Under the pieces are notes generated by a model. The model saw only the letters and a list, made by a program, of their open reading frames with translations, was not told the origin of the DNA and did not search any database. Below are positions 8,172-17,328 of a stretch of 64,000 bases of DNA, one piece after another (within the stretch, counting starts at the first letter, position 1; each line of letters begins with the position of its first letter). The position numbers and the translations under genes are program-made. Source of the stretch: Halorubrum hochsteinianum (GTDB taxonomy: Archaea; Halobacteriota; Halobacteria; Halobacteriales; Haloferacaceae); the NCBI RefSeq assembly GCF_023702125.1, contig NZ_CP098415.1:1860001-1924000 (forward strand), in the 5' to 3' direction.

Positions 8172-10892
8172 TCACCGCCGCGCCCACTCCAGCATGCGCG
8201 CGTAGAACGGGTCGGAGCCGAGCGCGTCGGCGTCGCCGACGATCGTCAGCTGCTTTTTCGCCCGGGTGAGCGCCACGTTCACCCGGCGGTGGTCCTCGAA
8301 GATCGGACCGTCGAGGTCGCCGGTCGCGACGAGGGAGACGACGATCACCTCCTTCGAGGAGCCCTGGAAGCGGTCGACGGTGTCGACGGTCACGTCGGTC
8401 CGGCGGCCGATCTCCGCGACCTGCGCGCGGAACGGCGCGATCACGCCGATGTCGTCCGGGTCGACGCCGGCCGCGACGTAGGCGTCGACGACCGCGGCGA
8501 CGCGCTCGGCCTCCCGGACGTTCCGGTTCCCGTCGCGCTCGCCGTCGGGGTCGACGAACCCCACCCCGCCGGTCAGTTCGGGCGCGAGCGCCTCGGCGTC
8601 GACGCCGAGGTCCGCGAGCGTCTGCCCGGCCACCTCCGGCGTCGCGGGCCGGAGAGCGCCGTCGTAGAACTCCGCGGAGGCGAACGCCTGAATGCGCTGG
8701 CTCATCCGGTACTGGCGGTCGAGCATGACGCTCGCTTCCGGGTACGCGTCGATGAGCCGCTCGAACAGCGAGGTGCTCAGGTCGTTCTCGGCGCGGACGA
8801 CGGGCGGGAGCTGCTCGTGGTCGCCGACGAGGACGAACCGGTCCGCGAGGTTGATCGCGGCGTGCGTGCCCGGCTCCGTGAGCTGCGAGGCCTCGTCGAC
8901 GAGGGCCACGTCGAACTCGCACTCGCGCATGACGCGGGAGCCGCAGGCCGCGGTGGTGGCGGCGACGACCGGCGCGTCGCGCAGCTCCGCCGCCTTCGCG
9001 TTCGGGTCGCCGCGCTGGACGAGCCGCACGTCGCGCATGTCGTCGCGGACGCCGGTCTCGGTTCCCACGCGAAGCACCTCGTCGAACCCCTGATCGCGCA
9101 GGGCTTCGAGGGCGTTGTCGACCGCGCGGTTCGTGAACGCCGACAGCAGCACCCGGTTCCCCTCCGCGACCAGCGCGCGGATCGTCCGCGCGATGGTGTA
9201 CGTCTTCCCGGTGCCGGGCGGCCCGTGGATCAGCGCGCAGTCCTCGGCGTCGACCGCGAGTTCGACCGCCTCGTTCTGGGCGTCGTTGTTGCCGATGTAG
9301 GCGTCGGGGGCGTCCGGGTCGCCGCCTCCGGGACTCCCGGCCGGGCGGTCCGCGGGGTCTCGAAAGGCGGGCTCCCGCCGGCCGAACAGCACGTCCTTCC
9401 GCGACTCGCTCCCCTTCAGCACCGCGTCGTGGAGCGCGGTGAGCGAGCGGTCGACGGAGATCTCGGAGGGGTACACGTCGAGGCGGCGCAGTTCGACCGG
9501 CTCGTCGGCCTCGACGACGACCTCGTCGCCCCCGAGTTCGACGATCCGGCCGAGTTCGGCGTGCCCCGAGACGGGGTCGCCGTCGTTCGCGAGCGCCACG
9601 TCGCCCTCGCGGAGCTTCGAGACGGCCTCGCCCGGCTTGCGGGCGCGCAGCTCCCACCGGGCGTCGTCGATCTCCGCCTGTCCGGCCGGCTCCAAGCCGA
9701 TCAGCGCGCGGTCGTCCGCGGCGCGCTCCTCGGGCGTCTGCTCCCACAGCTTCCGGTACTCCGCGTGGGTCTCGCGGCGCTCCTCCTCCAAGGCGACGTA
9801 GAAGCGGTCGAAGTAGTCGCGCTCCGCGTCCGGGACCGGCGTCCCGATCTGCCCCGCCTTCGACTCCTGATCGAGCCGGCCCGAGACGACCATACAGGCG
9901 TCCTGCTCGAAGCAGTAGCTACAGGTCGCGTCCGCCTCGTATCCCGTCGGCACCGTGGGGCGCTCGCCCGGGTCGTTGAGCGCGCGCCACTCCATCGCCG
10001 CGAGGGCGTTGCGCTCGCGGACGACGAACTCCAGGAACCCGCGGCCGACGGTGAACTCCTTGGCGGGCGCGAGGTCGCCCGACTCCTCGTTGCGGTCTAA
10101 GGCGGTGTTCTTCGTGTACAGCAGCGTCCCGATGTCCGGGTCGACGCCGCGCTCGTCTAACATTAGGGCGTAGCAGGCGGCCTGTACCTTGTCGTGGAAC
10201 CGCGGCTCGCGCTTCGTGTTCTTCCCCGTCTTCAGTTCGACGGGGGTGCCGCGCCGTAAGGCGTCCGCCCGGCCCTTCAGGCCGAACGTGGGCGAGATGA
10301 GGGTGTACTCCGAGCGCCACGTGTCCTCGTCGGAGAGCGTCCCCTGCGCGAGCCACCCCTCGACGGCGGCGGCGTTGCGGCGGACCTCGTCTTCGACCTC
10401 CTCGCGCTCGTACCCGAGCAGGCCGAGTTCCAGCCCGGCCTCGTCGACGCGGTCGGCGATGGACGCCTCCAGGTCAACCCCGCGCAGCAGGTCGCCGAAC
10501 ACCTCGTGGACGATGGTCCCCTTGACGACCGGGTAGTTGAGCGGGATCCCGGAGAGTTTGTTCAGGTAGTACATCCGCGGGCACTGCACCCACGACCGGA
10601 TCCCGGTCACGTCGACGAGGAAGTCGGGCTCGAGGACGACCCACGACTCGTCGGTCGTCGCGTACCCCGTCTCGCCGCGGTACTCGTCCTCCTCGGCGTC
10701 CGTGACGAGCAGTTCCATCCCGGTCTCGGCGTGTTCGGCCGTCTCAGTCCACTTCCCCCACACCGTCACGTCGACCGGGTCGCCCGCGCCGCGGTCGGGC
10801 CGGACCCGCACCTCGCGGAGGTCGCGCTCGCCGTACGACGTCGACACCGTCCGCGCCTCTCCCACGGAGACGATCGGCCCCCGAACGTTCAC
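8172..10892 (-). CDS. Dna2-like nuclease-helicase
   Basis: A 906-residue protein with an N-terminal OB-like segment (1-95), a Cas4/Dna2-type PD-(D/E)xK nuclease (about 95-335) and a superfamily 1 helicase (about 500-906). The nuclease has the iron-sulphur cysteines, C104 in VQCPRMYYL and the cluster CSYCFEQDAC near 322-331, with VELKTGKNT as the catalytic core. The helicase shows Walker A GPPGTGKTYTIA near 556, DEASQLTEPG near 664, and the C-terminal motifs VDTVDRFQGSSKEVIVVS and NVALTRAKKQLTIVGD. It begins with GTG at 10892. A role in processing 5' flaps or broken ends is inferred from Dna2. It is convergent with the PhoU-like gene, 27 bp apart. Confidence 0.92.
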   Translation of the reverse strand: MNVRGPIVSVGEARTVSTSYGERDLREVRVRPDRGAGDPVDVTVWGKWTETAEHAETGMELLVTDAEEDEYRGETGYATTDESWVVLEPDFLVDVTGIRSWVQCPRMYYLNKLSGIPLNYPVVKGTIVHEVFGDLLRGVDLEASIADRVDEAGLELGLLGYEREEVEDEVRRNAAAVEGWLAQGTLSDEDTWRSEYTLISPTFGLKGRADALRRGTPVELKTGKNTKREPRFHDKVQAACYALMLDERGVDPDIGTLLYTKNTALDRNEESGDLAPAKEFTVGRGFLEFVVRERNALAAMEWRALNDPGERPTVPTGYEADATCSYCFEQDACMVVSGRLDQESKAGQIGTPVPDAERDYFDRFYVALEEERRETHAEYRKLWEQTPEERAADDRALIGLEPAGQAEIDDARWELRARKPGEAVSKLREGDVALANDGDPVSGHAELGRIVELGGDEVVVEADEPVELRRLDVYPSEISVDRSLTALHDAVLKGSESRKDVLFGRREPAFRDPADRPAGSPGGGDPDAPDAYIGNNDAQNEAVELAVDAEDCALIHGPPGTGKTYTIARTIRALVAEGNRVLLSAFTNRAVDNALEALRDQGFDEVLRVGTETGVRDDMRDVRLVQRGDPNAKAAELRDAPVVAATTAACGSRVMRECEFDVALVDEASQLTEPGTHAAINLADRFVLVGDHEQLPPVVRAENDLSTSLFERLIDAYPEASVMLDRQYRMSQRIQAFASAEFYDGALRPATPEVAGQTLADLGVDAEALAPELTGGVGFVDPDGERDGNRNVREAERVAAVVDAYVAAGVDPDDIGVIAPFRAQVAEIGRRTDVTVDTVDRFQGSSKEVIVVSLVATGDLDGPIFEDHRRVNVALTRAKKQLTIVGDADALGSDPFYARMLEWARR

Positions 10893-11070
10893 GCTCCCGC
10901 TCGGCGGCCGCGGCGAAAAACGCTGTCGGTGGGTGCGTCGGTCGACGCGCGCCGACCTCGGCCCCGTCCGACGACCACCCCGTCACGCCGGTACCGGTTC
11001 GGTCGCCGACGGCATCCGGTCAGGGCGGTGCGACACGAACGAAAACGGACGGTCCGGGCCGGATACGGCC

Positions 11071-11304
11071 TCACAGCACTTCGAGGAAGACGAGCAGCCA
11101 CCAGACGTAGCCGCCGGTGAGCACGAGCGCGGTGAGCAGTTCGAGGACGCCGACGTACGTCTCACCGTGGGTCCGGCGGAACGCCTGTACGAGTTCCACC
11201 CGGCTCCAGATCGGCATCAGCGGCTCCGGGACTATCTCCCCGAGACCGCCGGCCTGCTCCATGGACTCCTCGGCGACCGCCTCGGGAGAGGAGTCGTCGC
11301 TCAT
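11071..11304 (-). CDS. Small membrane protein following the TRAP permease
   Basis: A 77-residue protein: an acidic N-terminal third, an amphipathic middle (MPIWSRVELVQAFRRTHGETYVG) and one C-terminal membrane helix (LELLTALVLTGGYVWWLLVFLEVL). Its ATG overlaps the stop of the TRAP permease (ATGA), so it is translated with it. It is too short to be a normal DctQ small subunit, and the permease already contains that part. It could be an accessory or stabilising subunit of the transporter. I do not recognise a named family. Confidence 0.75.
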   Translation of the reverse strand: MSDDSSPEAVAEESMEQAGGLGEIVPEPLMPIWSRVELVQAFRRTHGETYVGVLELLTALVLTGGYVWWLLVFLEVL

Positions 11305-13406
11305 TGGCTCGCCCCCCTCCCGAACGGAAGCGTGAGCCCGCGGATCATCACCTTCTCGGCCACGAAGACGGCCGCGAAGACCGCGATACCGGCGATCTTC
11401 ACGCCGTTGTTCGGGAACACCATGATGAGGAGTCCGAGCGCCGCGACCAGCGCCCGCGTCCCGATCTTGCGCCCGGGACGCATTTTGAACGGGTAGTTCA
11501 GCCCGTAGATGATCGCCACCGCGCCGAACAGCACGAGCAGCCCGACGTACAGCGTGTACGCCCCGACGTCCATCGAGATCAGCCCGGGGTTGTAGACGAA
11601 CGCGACCGGGAGGACGAAAAGCGGCGCGGCGATCCGGATCGCCGCCCCGCAGGTCCGCCAGAAGTTCGCCTCCGCGATGCCCGCGGCTATCACCGCGGCC
11701 GTCGCTACCGGCGGCGTGATCCCCGCGAGGATGGCCGCGTAGAACATCGTGTAGTGGGCGGTGATGGGCGCGACGTTGAAGTCGGAGACGAAGGTCGGCA
11801 CGATGAGGATGGCCACGATGACGTACGCGGCGACCGTCGGCATGCCGACGCCCATCAGGATGGCGACGCCCATCCCGAGCAGCACCGCGAACAGCAGCAC
11901 GCCGCCCGAGATGTTGATGAGGAGCAGCGCGATCTTCGCCGGGATCCCCGTGGTGCTGAACAGGTTCACGACGCCGCTGATGACGACCAGGATGATCGCG
12001 ATCGGTGCCAGGATGACCGCGCCGCGGCGGAACCCGTGGACGGTGTTCCCGATCTCCTCGGCGAACTTCGCGAGCGGCCGGAACCGGAGCAGCGACGCGG
12101 CGACGCGCCGGAACGGCGCGGCGACGGCCCCCGCGACGCCCGCGGTCGGCCCGCCGACCTCGACGTCGTCCGGGTCCCGCAGCCACGACTTCAGGCCGAC
12201 CACGCACTCGTAGCCGCGCTGGGCGGTCGGCATCGCGACGCCCGTGATCGTCATCGCGACGACCGTGTACAGCGCGGAGGTCATCACGGTGTACTGGACG
12301 ACGCCGAGCAGGTAGATGAGTATCGCGAACGGGACGCCGAACCGGAGCGCCTCGAACACCTTCTGTCGGTTCGTGAGCGTCTCCTCGAAGAACTCGGAGA
12401 ACTCCATGTCCTGACTGCTGGCGTCGGAGATGGCGAGGTAGTGGACCGCGATGGAGATGGACGCCACCAGGATCGCGGCCGGGACGAGCCCCGCGACGAC
12501 GATGTCGAGGTACGGAACGCCGAGGTACGACGCCATCACGAACGCGGACGCCCCCATCACGGGTGGGAGCACCTGCCCGGAGGTGGAGGCGACCGCCTCG
12601 ATGCCCGCCGCGCGGTGGCCCTCCATGCCGGCCTCCTGCATCGTCGGGATGGTGAACGACCCCGTCATCGCCGCGTTGGCGGTGTAGGAACCGTTGATCG
12701 ATCCGATGACCGCCGAGGAGAGCACGGCCGTCTGCGCGATGCCGGACTCGATGTACTTCGCGGCCACGATGGCGACCCGCAGGATGAGTTCGAACGCGCC
12801 GTACGCGAACAGCAGCCCGGCGTACAGCAGGAACGGGGCGATCCACGAGGCCGTGATCTGCGTCAGGCTCCCGTAGAACCCGTACAGGTCGGTCACCGTC
12901 GCCTGAAGCAGCGTCGCCTGGTTCATCCCCGCGTGTCCCAACACGCCGGGCACGAGGTTCCCGAACATCGCGTAGCCGAACACGGCGAAGATGAGCCCGA
13001 GGAACACGTTGCCGAACTCGCGCCACGTGAGGTACATCAGCGAGAGGACGACGAGCCGCGCCAGCATGTACTCGTGTTCGAGCGCGTACCCCTGCCGCTG
13101 GAGGTACACGTCCTCGAAGTTCAGGGCGAAGAACGCCGAGGCGGTCATCAGCGCCAGCGACGCCGGGATCAGCACCGCACCGTCGATCCAGTCCCCGTCG
13201 CTGATGGCGAGCCGCGTCTCGTTGAGCGCGTACACGGTGAGGATGCCGCCGACGAACGCGGTGGCGTACCGCACCTGCGAGATCGCCTGCGTCTGGGCCC
13301 AGTAGAGCACCCCGGCCCAGAACAGCAGCGCCGCCACCGTGACGGTGACGTCGAGCCCGCGGAGCAGCCCGGACTCGGGTTCCGCCGAGGCCGTCTCCGC
13401 GCTCAT
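11301..13406 (-). CDS. TAXI-type TRAP transporter, fused small and large permease subunits
   Basis: A 701-residue, highly hydrophobic protein combining the four-helix DctQ-like part (about residues 20-170) with the DctM-like large subunit. Recognisable DctM stretches are SSAVIGSINGSYTANAAMTGSFTIPTMQ, LPPVMGASAFVMA and MGVGMPTVAAYVIVAILIVP. Fused TRAP permeases pair with TAXI solute-binding proteins and run on ion gradients. The binding protein gene lies 153 bp upstream on the same strand and a small membrane gene overlaps its stop. The start is the ATG at 13406. The substrate cannot be read directly; neighbours suggest an organic or sugar acid. Confidence 0.92.
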   Translation of the reverse strand: MSAETASAEPESGLLRGLDVTVTVAALLFWAGVLYWAQTQAISQVRYATAFVGGILTVYALNETRLAISDGDWIDGAVLIPASLALMTASAFFALNFEDVYLQRQGYALEHEYMLARLVVLSLMYLTWREFGNVFLGLIFAVFGYAMFGNLVPGVLGHAGMNQATLLQATVTDLYGFYGSLTQITASWIAPFLLYAGLLFAYGAFELILRVAIVAAKYIESGIAQTAVLSSAVIGSINGSYTANAAMTGSFTIPTMQEAGMEGHRAAGIEAVASTSGQVLPPVMGASAFVMASYLGVPYLDIVVAGLVPAAILVASISIAVHYLAISDASSQDMEFSEFFEETLTNRQKVFEALRFGVPFAILIYLLGVVQYTVMTSALYTVVAMTITGVAMPTAQRGYECVVGLKSWLRDPDDVEVGGPTAGVAGAVAAPFRRVAASLLRFRPLAKFAEEIGNTVHGFRRGAVILAPIAIILVVISGVVNLFSTTGIPAKIALLLINISGGVLLFAVLLGMGVAILMGVGMPTVAAYVIVAILIVPTFVSDFNVAPITAHYTMFYAAILAGITPPVATAAVIAAGIAEANFWRTCGAAIRIAAPLFVLPVAFVYNPGLISMDVGAYTLYVGLLVLFGAVAIIYGLNYPFKMRPGRKIGTRALVAALGLLIMVFPNNGVKIAGIAVFAAVFVAEKVMIRGLTLPFGRGASQ

Positions 13407-13559
13407 CGGTGCCGGCCTGCGCTGTGCGAGACGTTCGTCCGCCCGGGCGTGGTGAATAGTGTCATGATTGTGTCTGGGTCGTCGGTTGCGTGTTCGGTGG
13501 TTTTAAATTATTGATCAGTACGTCCCACGAAACGGGGGGAGAGCCGGTTCGACGACCGA

Positions 13560-14648
13560 TCAGGCGCTGTCGCCCTCGGTCAGGCTGTCGTCCCACGCGT
13601 CATTGTCCCGGTAGTACTGTACCGCGCCGCGGTGGACCGGGATGTTCTCGCGCGCCGACCCGAGCATATCCTCGGTGGACCCGAAGTCGTTGAACTGCTC
13701 TTCGCCCTCGTTGACCGTGTCGTTGTGCTCGTCGACGACCCGACACAGCTCGTAGACGGCGTCCGGGTTCGCCTCGGGGTTGAACGTGTAGTTCACCTCC
13801 AGGTTCCAGTGGAACACCTCGTCGGTGCCGATGTCGGCGTCGGCGATGGGCCAGTCCTCGTAGCTCGTGGTGCCGGTCCCCGCGCCGTCGTACGACTCGG
13901 CGGACTCGATGAGCGCGTCTGTCGGCTCGACGTAGTGGACGTCGACGCGGGAGGCGATCTCCTGAACGAACCCGGTGTACCGCACGCCCGGCGTCCCGTA
14001 CGCGATGGTCGCGTCGATGGTGCCTTCCTCCATCGCGCCGGGCGCGGAGTCGACGCCCTGATTCTGGATGTTCATCTGGTCGAACACGTCTGCGGTCGGC
14101 TCCTGCGACCACACGTCGAGCGTCGTCGCCCGCGTCGAGTACCCCGGCTCGGCGGGGTAGACGTTCGCGCCGGCGAGGTCGTCGAACGTCTCGATTCCCG
14201 TCCCGTCGCGGGCGATGACGTAGATGCTGTACGGGAACGCGTAGAACCCGTACTGCGGGATCCGCTCGACCGGCTGGTCGGAGAACGCCCCGGTCTCGCT
14301 GAGCGCCTTCGACAGCGAGTTGTTGTCGGTGATCCCGGCGTTGAACTGGTTGTTCGCCATCCGGCGGATCGTCCCGATGTACCCCGGGCTCTCGATGGTC
14401 GAGTAGCTCAGGGTGTCGCTCTCCTGACTCACCGCGCGCTCTACGGCCAGTCCGACATCCTGAGTCCCGCCCGCGGACGTCCCGACGCGCAGCGAGAGAT
14501 CGCCGCCGCCGTCGTCTCCGTCTCCGCCGTCCATTCCATCGCCGCCGTCACCGCCGTCGCCGCCGCCGCTACAGCCCGCGAGTCCGGTTATCCCCACTAC
14601 CCCCGTGCCGTACAGGAACTTACGCCGATCGATCGAATTATCTGTCAT
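13560..14648 (-). CDS. TAXI family TRAP solute-binding lipoprotein
   Basis: A 362-residue exported binding protein. The N-terminus has a Tat signal (DRRKFLYG, arginines 8 and 9), a hydrophobic core and the lipobox LAGC with C26. A Gly/Asp linker follows, the usual spacer of haloarchaeal lipoproteins. The mature part carries TAXI-family features: SLRVGTSAGGTQDVGLAVERAVSQ, then SPGYIGTIRRMANNQFNAGITDNNS and ANVYPAEPGYSTRATTLDVW. The ATG at 14648 gives the correct Tat spacing; a TTG six bases upstream is less likely. It captures the ligand outside the cell and delivers it to the permease encoded next. Confidence 0.92.
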   Translation of the reverse strand: MTDNSIDRRKFLYGTGVVGITGLAGCSGGGDGGDGGDGMDGGDGDDGGGDLSLRVGTSAGGTQDVGLAVERAVSQESDTLSYSTIESPGYIGTIRRMANNQFNAGITDNNSLSKALSETGAFSDQPVERIPQYGFYAFPYSIYVIARDGTGIETFDDLAGANVYPAEPGYSTRATTLDVWSQEPTADVFDQMNIQNQGVDSAPGAMEEGTIDATIAYGTPGVRYTGFVQEIASRVDVHYVEPTDALIESAESYDGAGTGTTSYEDWPIADADIGTDEVFHWNLEVNYTFNPEANPDAVYELCRVVDEHNDTVNEGEEQFNDFGSTEDMLGSARENIPVHRGAVQYYRDNDAWDDSLTEGDSA

Positions 14649-14754
14649 GCTCAACCGAGTACTTTCGGTCGATCATTAACAATGTACCTGTTTATTTCAG
14701 TTCAAACGGCCGGGATTCCCGCGGACTCGACGCCCGTCTCACACGGACGCCGCG

Positions 14755-15183
14755 TCAGTCGGCAAGCGTCACCGTCACGGGGCAGTCGGCCGCGAGCACC
14801 ACCGACTGAGCGGTGCTCCCGAACAGCACCTTCCCGGTGGGGCTTCGGCGTCGTCCGCTCACGGTGACGTTGTCCGCGTCGATCTCCGCGGCGACCTCGA
14901 CTATCACCTCGGCCGGGTCGCCGTGCTCCCGCCGTCTGGTGGTCGAGACGCCGGCCTTCGCGAGCCGGTCCGCGACGACGTCGACGGTCTCGGGATAGTT
15001 CTCCTCGTTCCACACGTCCTCGGAGTCGACGCGGCCCCCCTCGCCGCTGGCCTCGAACCCCTCGTAGACGTTGAGGATCACCGCCTCGACCGCCTCGGCG
15101 GCGTTCGGAAGCGACGCGACGGCGTCCGCGGCGGCCAGCGCTTGGCCAAGATCCGTGCTGACAGGTAACAGGACGCGGTACAT
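14755..15183 (-). CDS. Universal stress protein (UspA family)
   Basis: A 142-residue alpha/beta protein of the USP fold: N-terminal strand MYRVLLPVSTDLGQALAAADA, a central AEIDADNVTVSGRRRSPTGKVLFGSTAQSVVLAADCPVTVTL, with the ATP-binding-type G-2x-G-9x-G(S/T) region represented by GRRRSPTGKVLFGST. It sits 106 bp upstream of the TAXI binding protein and 55 bp downstream of the FAH gene on the same strand. In Halomonas the USP TeaD controls the TRAP transporter TeaABC, so a regulatory role for this one is a reasonable inference. Confidence 0.88.
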   Translation of the reverse strand: MYRVLLPVSTDLGQALAAADAVASLPNAAEAVEAVILNVYEGFEASGEGGRVDSEDVWNEENYPETVDVVADRLAKAGVSTTRRREHGDPAEVIVEVAAEIDADNVTVSGRRRSPTGKVLFGSTAQSVVLAADCPVTVTLAD

Positions 15184-15238
15184 GTCCGCACCTAACCGAA
15201 CAACGGCTAATAAAGATGGCCGCGGGCTCCGGACGCCG

Positions 15239-16060
15239 CTACCGCGTCACCGGCGCGCTCACGACCCCGACCTCCTCGACGACCGCCCGCACCTCGTCGC
15301 CGGGCTCGATCGGCGCTGCGCCGGGCGTCCCCGTGCTGAACAGGTCGCCCGGCTCCAGCGTCATCACGTCGGAGTGGAACGAGACGATCTCCGCCGGCGG
15401 GAACAGCATGTTCCGGACCTCGTTTTCGGCCCGGACCTCCCCGTCGACCTCGGTCCGCACCGAGAGCCCCTCTAAATCGAGCGGCTCCTCCGGCACCGCG
15501 AGCGCGTGACCGGGCACGAGGAACGTGTCGTAGCTCTTCGCCCGCGTGAGGAAGCGCGGATTCCGCTGGAGCACGTCCTCCGCGGTCATGTCGATAACGG
15601 GGAGGAAGCCCGCGATCACGCCCTCGACCTCGCCTTCGGCGACGTTCCGACACGTCCGTCCCATCACGACCGCCAGCTCCGCCTCGGCGGTCACCCGCTC
15701 GCTCTGCGACTCCGGCGGGAGCCGGATCGGCCCGCCCGGTCCCGTCAGGACCGACGACGGCTTCATGAAGCTCGCCGGCTCCTCGGGGCGCTGCTCGTCG
15801 AGGTCGCCGGCGTGCTCCTCGTAGTTCAGGCCGATGCCCCACAGCTTCCCGAACGACGCGAGCGGCGCGCCGAACGACAGGTCTGCCGCGGGGACAGGGT
15901 CGGCGGTCGCGTCGCCCACGTCGCCGAGCGTTCCCGCGGCCGCCCGGGGGAGCGCGTCGCGGACGCTCTCCGCGTCCGGTTCGACCGCGCCGAGGGGGAC
16001 GTACCCCTCGTCGTCGCCGAGCAGTGGGTCGCCGGTCGCCGTGCGTGCGAGGTACTTCAC
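15239..16060 (-). CDS. Fumarylacetoacetate hydrolase (FAH) family protein
   Basis: A 273-residue C-C bond hydrolase of the FAH family. The core motifs are GLNYEEHAGDL, KPSSVLTGPGGPIRLPPESQSERVTAEAELAVVMGRT with the metal-binding Glu-x-Glu, GVIAGFLPVIDMTAEDVL, and FSTGTPGAAPIEPGDEVRAVVEEVG. Relatives cleave acylpyruvates, including 2,4-diketo-3-deoxy-sugar acids, to pyruvate plus a second acid. The start is a GTG at 16060. It lies in a run with a cupin, an SDR and a LarA-like gene, facing an enolase-superfamily dehydratase, which supports the sugar-acid assignment. The exact substrate is inference. Confidence 0.88.
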   Translation of the reverse strand: MKYLARTATGDPLLGDDEGYVPLGAVEPDAESVRDALPRAAAGTLGDVGDATADPVPAADLSFGAPLASFGKLWGIGLNYEEHAGDLDEQRPEEPASFMKPSSVLTGPGGPIRLPPESQSERVTAEAELAVVMGRTCRNVAEGEVEGVIAGFLPVIDMTAEDVLQRNPRFLTRAKSYDTFLVPGHALAVPEEPLDLEGLSVRTEVDGEVRAENEVRNMLFPPAEIVSFHSDVMTLEPGDLFSTGTPGAAPIEPGDEVRAVVEEVGVVSAPVTR

Positions 16061-16103
16061 CGCGCGTTCGCCCCCGTCATGGCGCGTTCGCTCCGTCCAT
16101 CGG

Positions 16104-16451
16104 TTACTGCTCCCGGTCCGTCCAGAAGTCGAACGAGCGCCCGGGCGCGAACACGTCGAGGCCGACCGCGCGCTCGTCGCCGGTGTTCTCGACGCGGTGG
16201 GCCTCGTTGGACTCTAAGAGGACGGAGTCGTTCTTCTGAAGCGTGACCGAGTCGTCCTCGGTCGCGACCGTGAGTTCGCCCTCCAGACAGAGGCACACCT
16301 GCTCGTTCTCGTGGTCGTGCATCGGCGAGCTGTGTCCCGGCGGCTTCTCGAACCACTCGAAGGAGAATCGGTCGCTGCCGGCCATCGAGACGCGCCGCCA
16401 GCCCTCGTCCGGCTCGTAGCTCTCCGCGTCGTCGAACGCGACCGGCCTCAT
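16104..16451 (-). CDS. Small cupin-domain protein
   Basis: A 115-residue single-cupin protein. The metal-binding motif 1 is visible as PGHSSPMHDHENEQVCLCLEGELTV (two histidines and Glu) and motif 2 as NEAHRVENTGDERAVGLDVF. Its start overlaps the stop of the upstream SDR gene (ATGA), so the two are coupled, and the FAH gene follows 43 bp later. A sugar-binding or isomerase-type function would fit the neighbours but cannot be read from the sequence. Confidence 0.85.
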   Translation of the reverse strand: MRPVAFDDAESYEPDEGWRRVSMAGSDRFSFEWFEKPPGHSSPMHDHENEQVCLCLEGELTVATEDDSVTLQKNDSVLLESNEAHRVENTGDERAVGLDVFAPGRSFDFWTDREQ

Positions 16452-17236
16452 AGGTTCGCTCCGGTCGCCCCCCCGTCGATCGGCAGCGCGGTGCCGTTGA
16501 CGAAGCCCGACTTCGGCGACGAGAGGAACGCGACGGTGTTGCCGAGCTCCATCGGGTCGCCGATCCGGTCGAGCGGGTTGCCCGCCCAGTCGCCGAGCCC
16601 CTCCTCGTAGGAGTCGTACTCGCCGCGCTCGACGGCCGCCTCGACGAGGTCTCGGATCCGGCTCGTCTCGTGGGGGCCCGGCAGGACGGCGTTGGCGCGG
16701 ACCTCCGGGGCGAACTCCTTCGAGAGCGTCTTCTCCAACCCGATGACGCCCATCCGGACCGCGTTCGATAGCACGAGGCTGTCGAGCGCCTCCTTCACGC
16801 TGCGGGACGTGATGTTGACGATGGTGCCGCCGTCGCCCTCCTTGAGGTGCGGGTACGACTCCCGCGCCAGCCGGACGACGCTCATCACGAGCAGGTCGTA
16901 GGCGTGCTGCCAGTCCTCGTCGTCGGTGTCGAGGAACGCGCCCGACGGCGGGCCGCCGGCGCTCGTCACGAGGTGGTCGATCGTGCCGAACTCGTCGACC
17001 GTCGCCTCGACGAGCGCCGCGATCTCGTCGGCGTCGGTCAGGTCGGCCGAGTGGGCGACGACCTCGCCCGTCGCGACCGCCTCGACCTCCGACTTCGCGT
17101 CCGCCAATCGCCCCTCGTCGCGGCCGTTGATGACGACGTTCGCGCCCTCCCGCGCGAGCGCCTTCGCCGATGCCTTGCCGAGTCCGCTGGACGACGCCGT
17201 GACGAGGGCCGCGTTCCCGTCGATCCCTAGGTCCAT
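16448..17236 (-). CDS. SDR-family oxidoreductase without the usual YxxxK
   Basis: A 262-residue Rossmann-fold dehydrogenase. The cofactor motif TASSSGLG lies at 13-20, NGRD at 37-40 and the C-terminal FVNGTALPIDGG is typical. At the active site, S144 in NITSRS is kept, but the expected tyrosine and lysine thirteen and seventeen residues later are S157 and R161 (LVLSNAVRMGVIGL). This is a recognised variant subgroup of SDRs, some members of which act on acyl or keto-deoxy sugar acids. It is co-transcribed with the cupin (4-base overlap). Oxidation of a 2-keto-3-deoxy acid is the inferred job. Confidence 0.87.
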   Translation of the reverse strand: MDLGIDGNAALVTASSSGLGKASAKALAREGANVVINGRDEGRLADAKSEVEAVATGEVVAHSADLTDADEIAALVEATVDEFGTIDHLVTSAGGPPSGAFLDTDDEDWQHAYDLLVMSVVRLARESYPHLKEGDGGTIVNITSRSVKEALDSLVLSNAVRMGVIGLEKTLSKEFAPEVRANAVLPGPHETSRIRDLVEAAVERGEYDSYEEGLGDWAGNPLDRIGDPMELGNTVAFLSSPKSGFVNGTALPIDGGATGANL

Positions 17237-17328
17237 GTCTCTCCCGTCCCGAGGCCGGCGTGAAAACGTTTTCCTGTAGGCAAACGACGGGAGCCCGGAT
17301 CGGGCTCTGAAACCGGTCGCCGGGCGTC

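Noticed and set aside
11304-13514. A 736-codon plus-strand frame opposite the TRAP permease
   Set aside because: Its translation is Arg/His/Asp-rich and lacks any domain; it is antisense to a clear permease. Same effect of GC-biased third positions.
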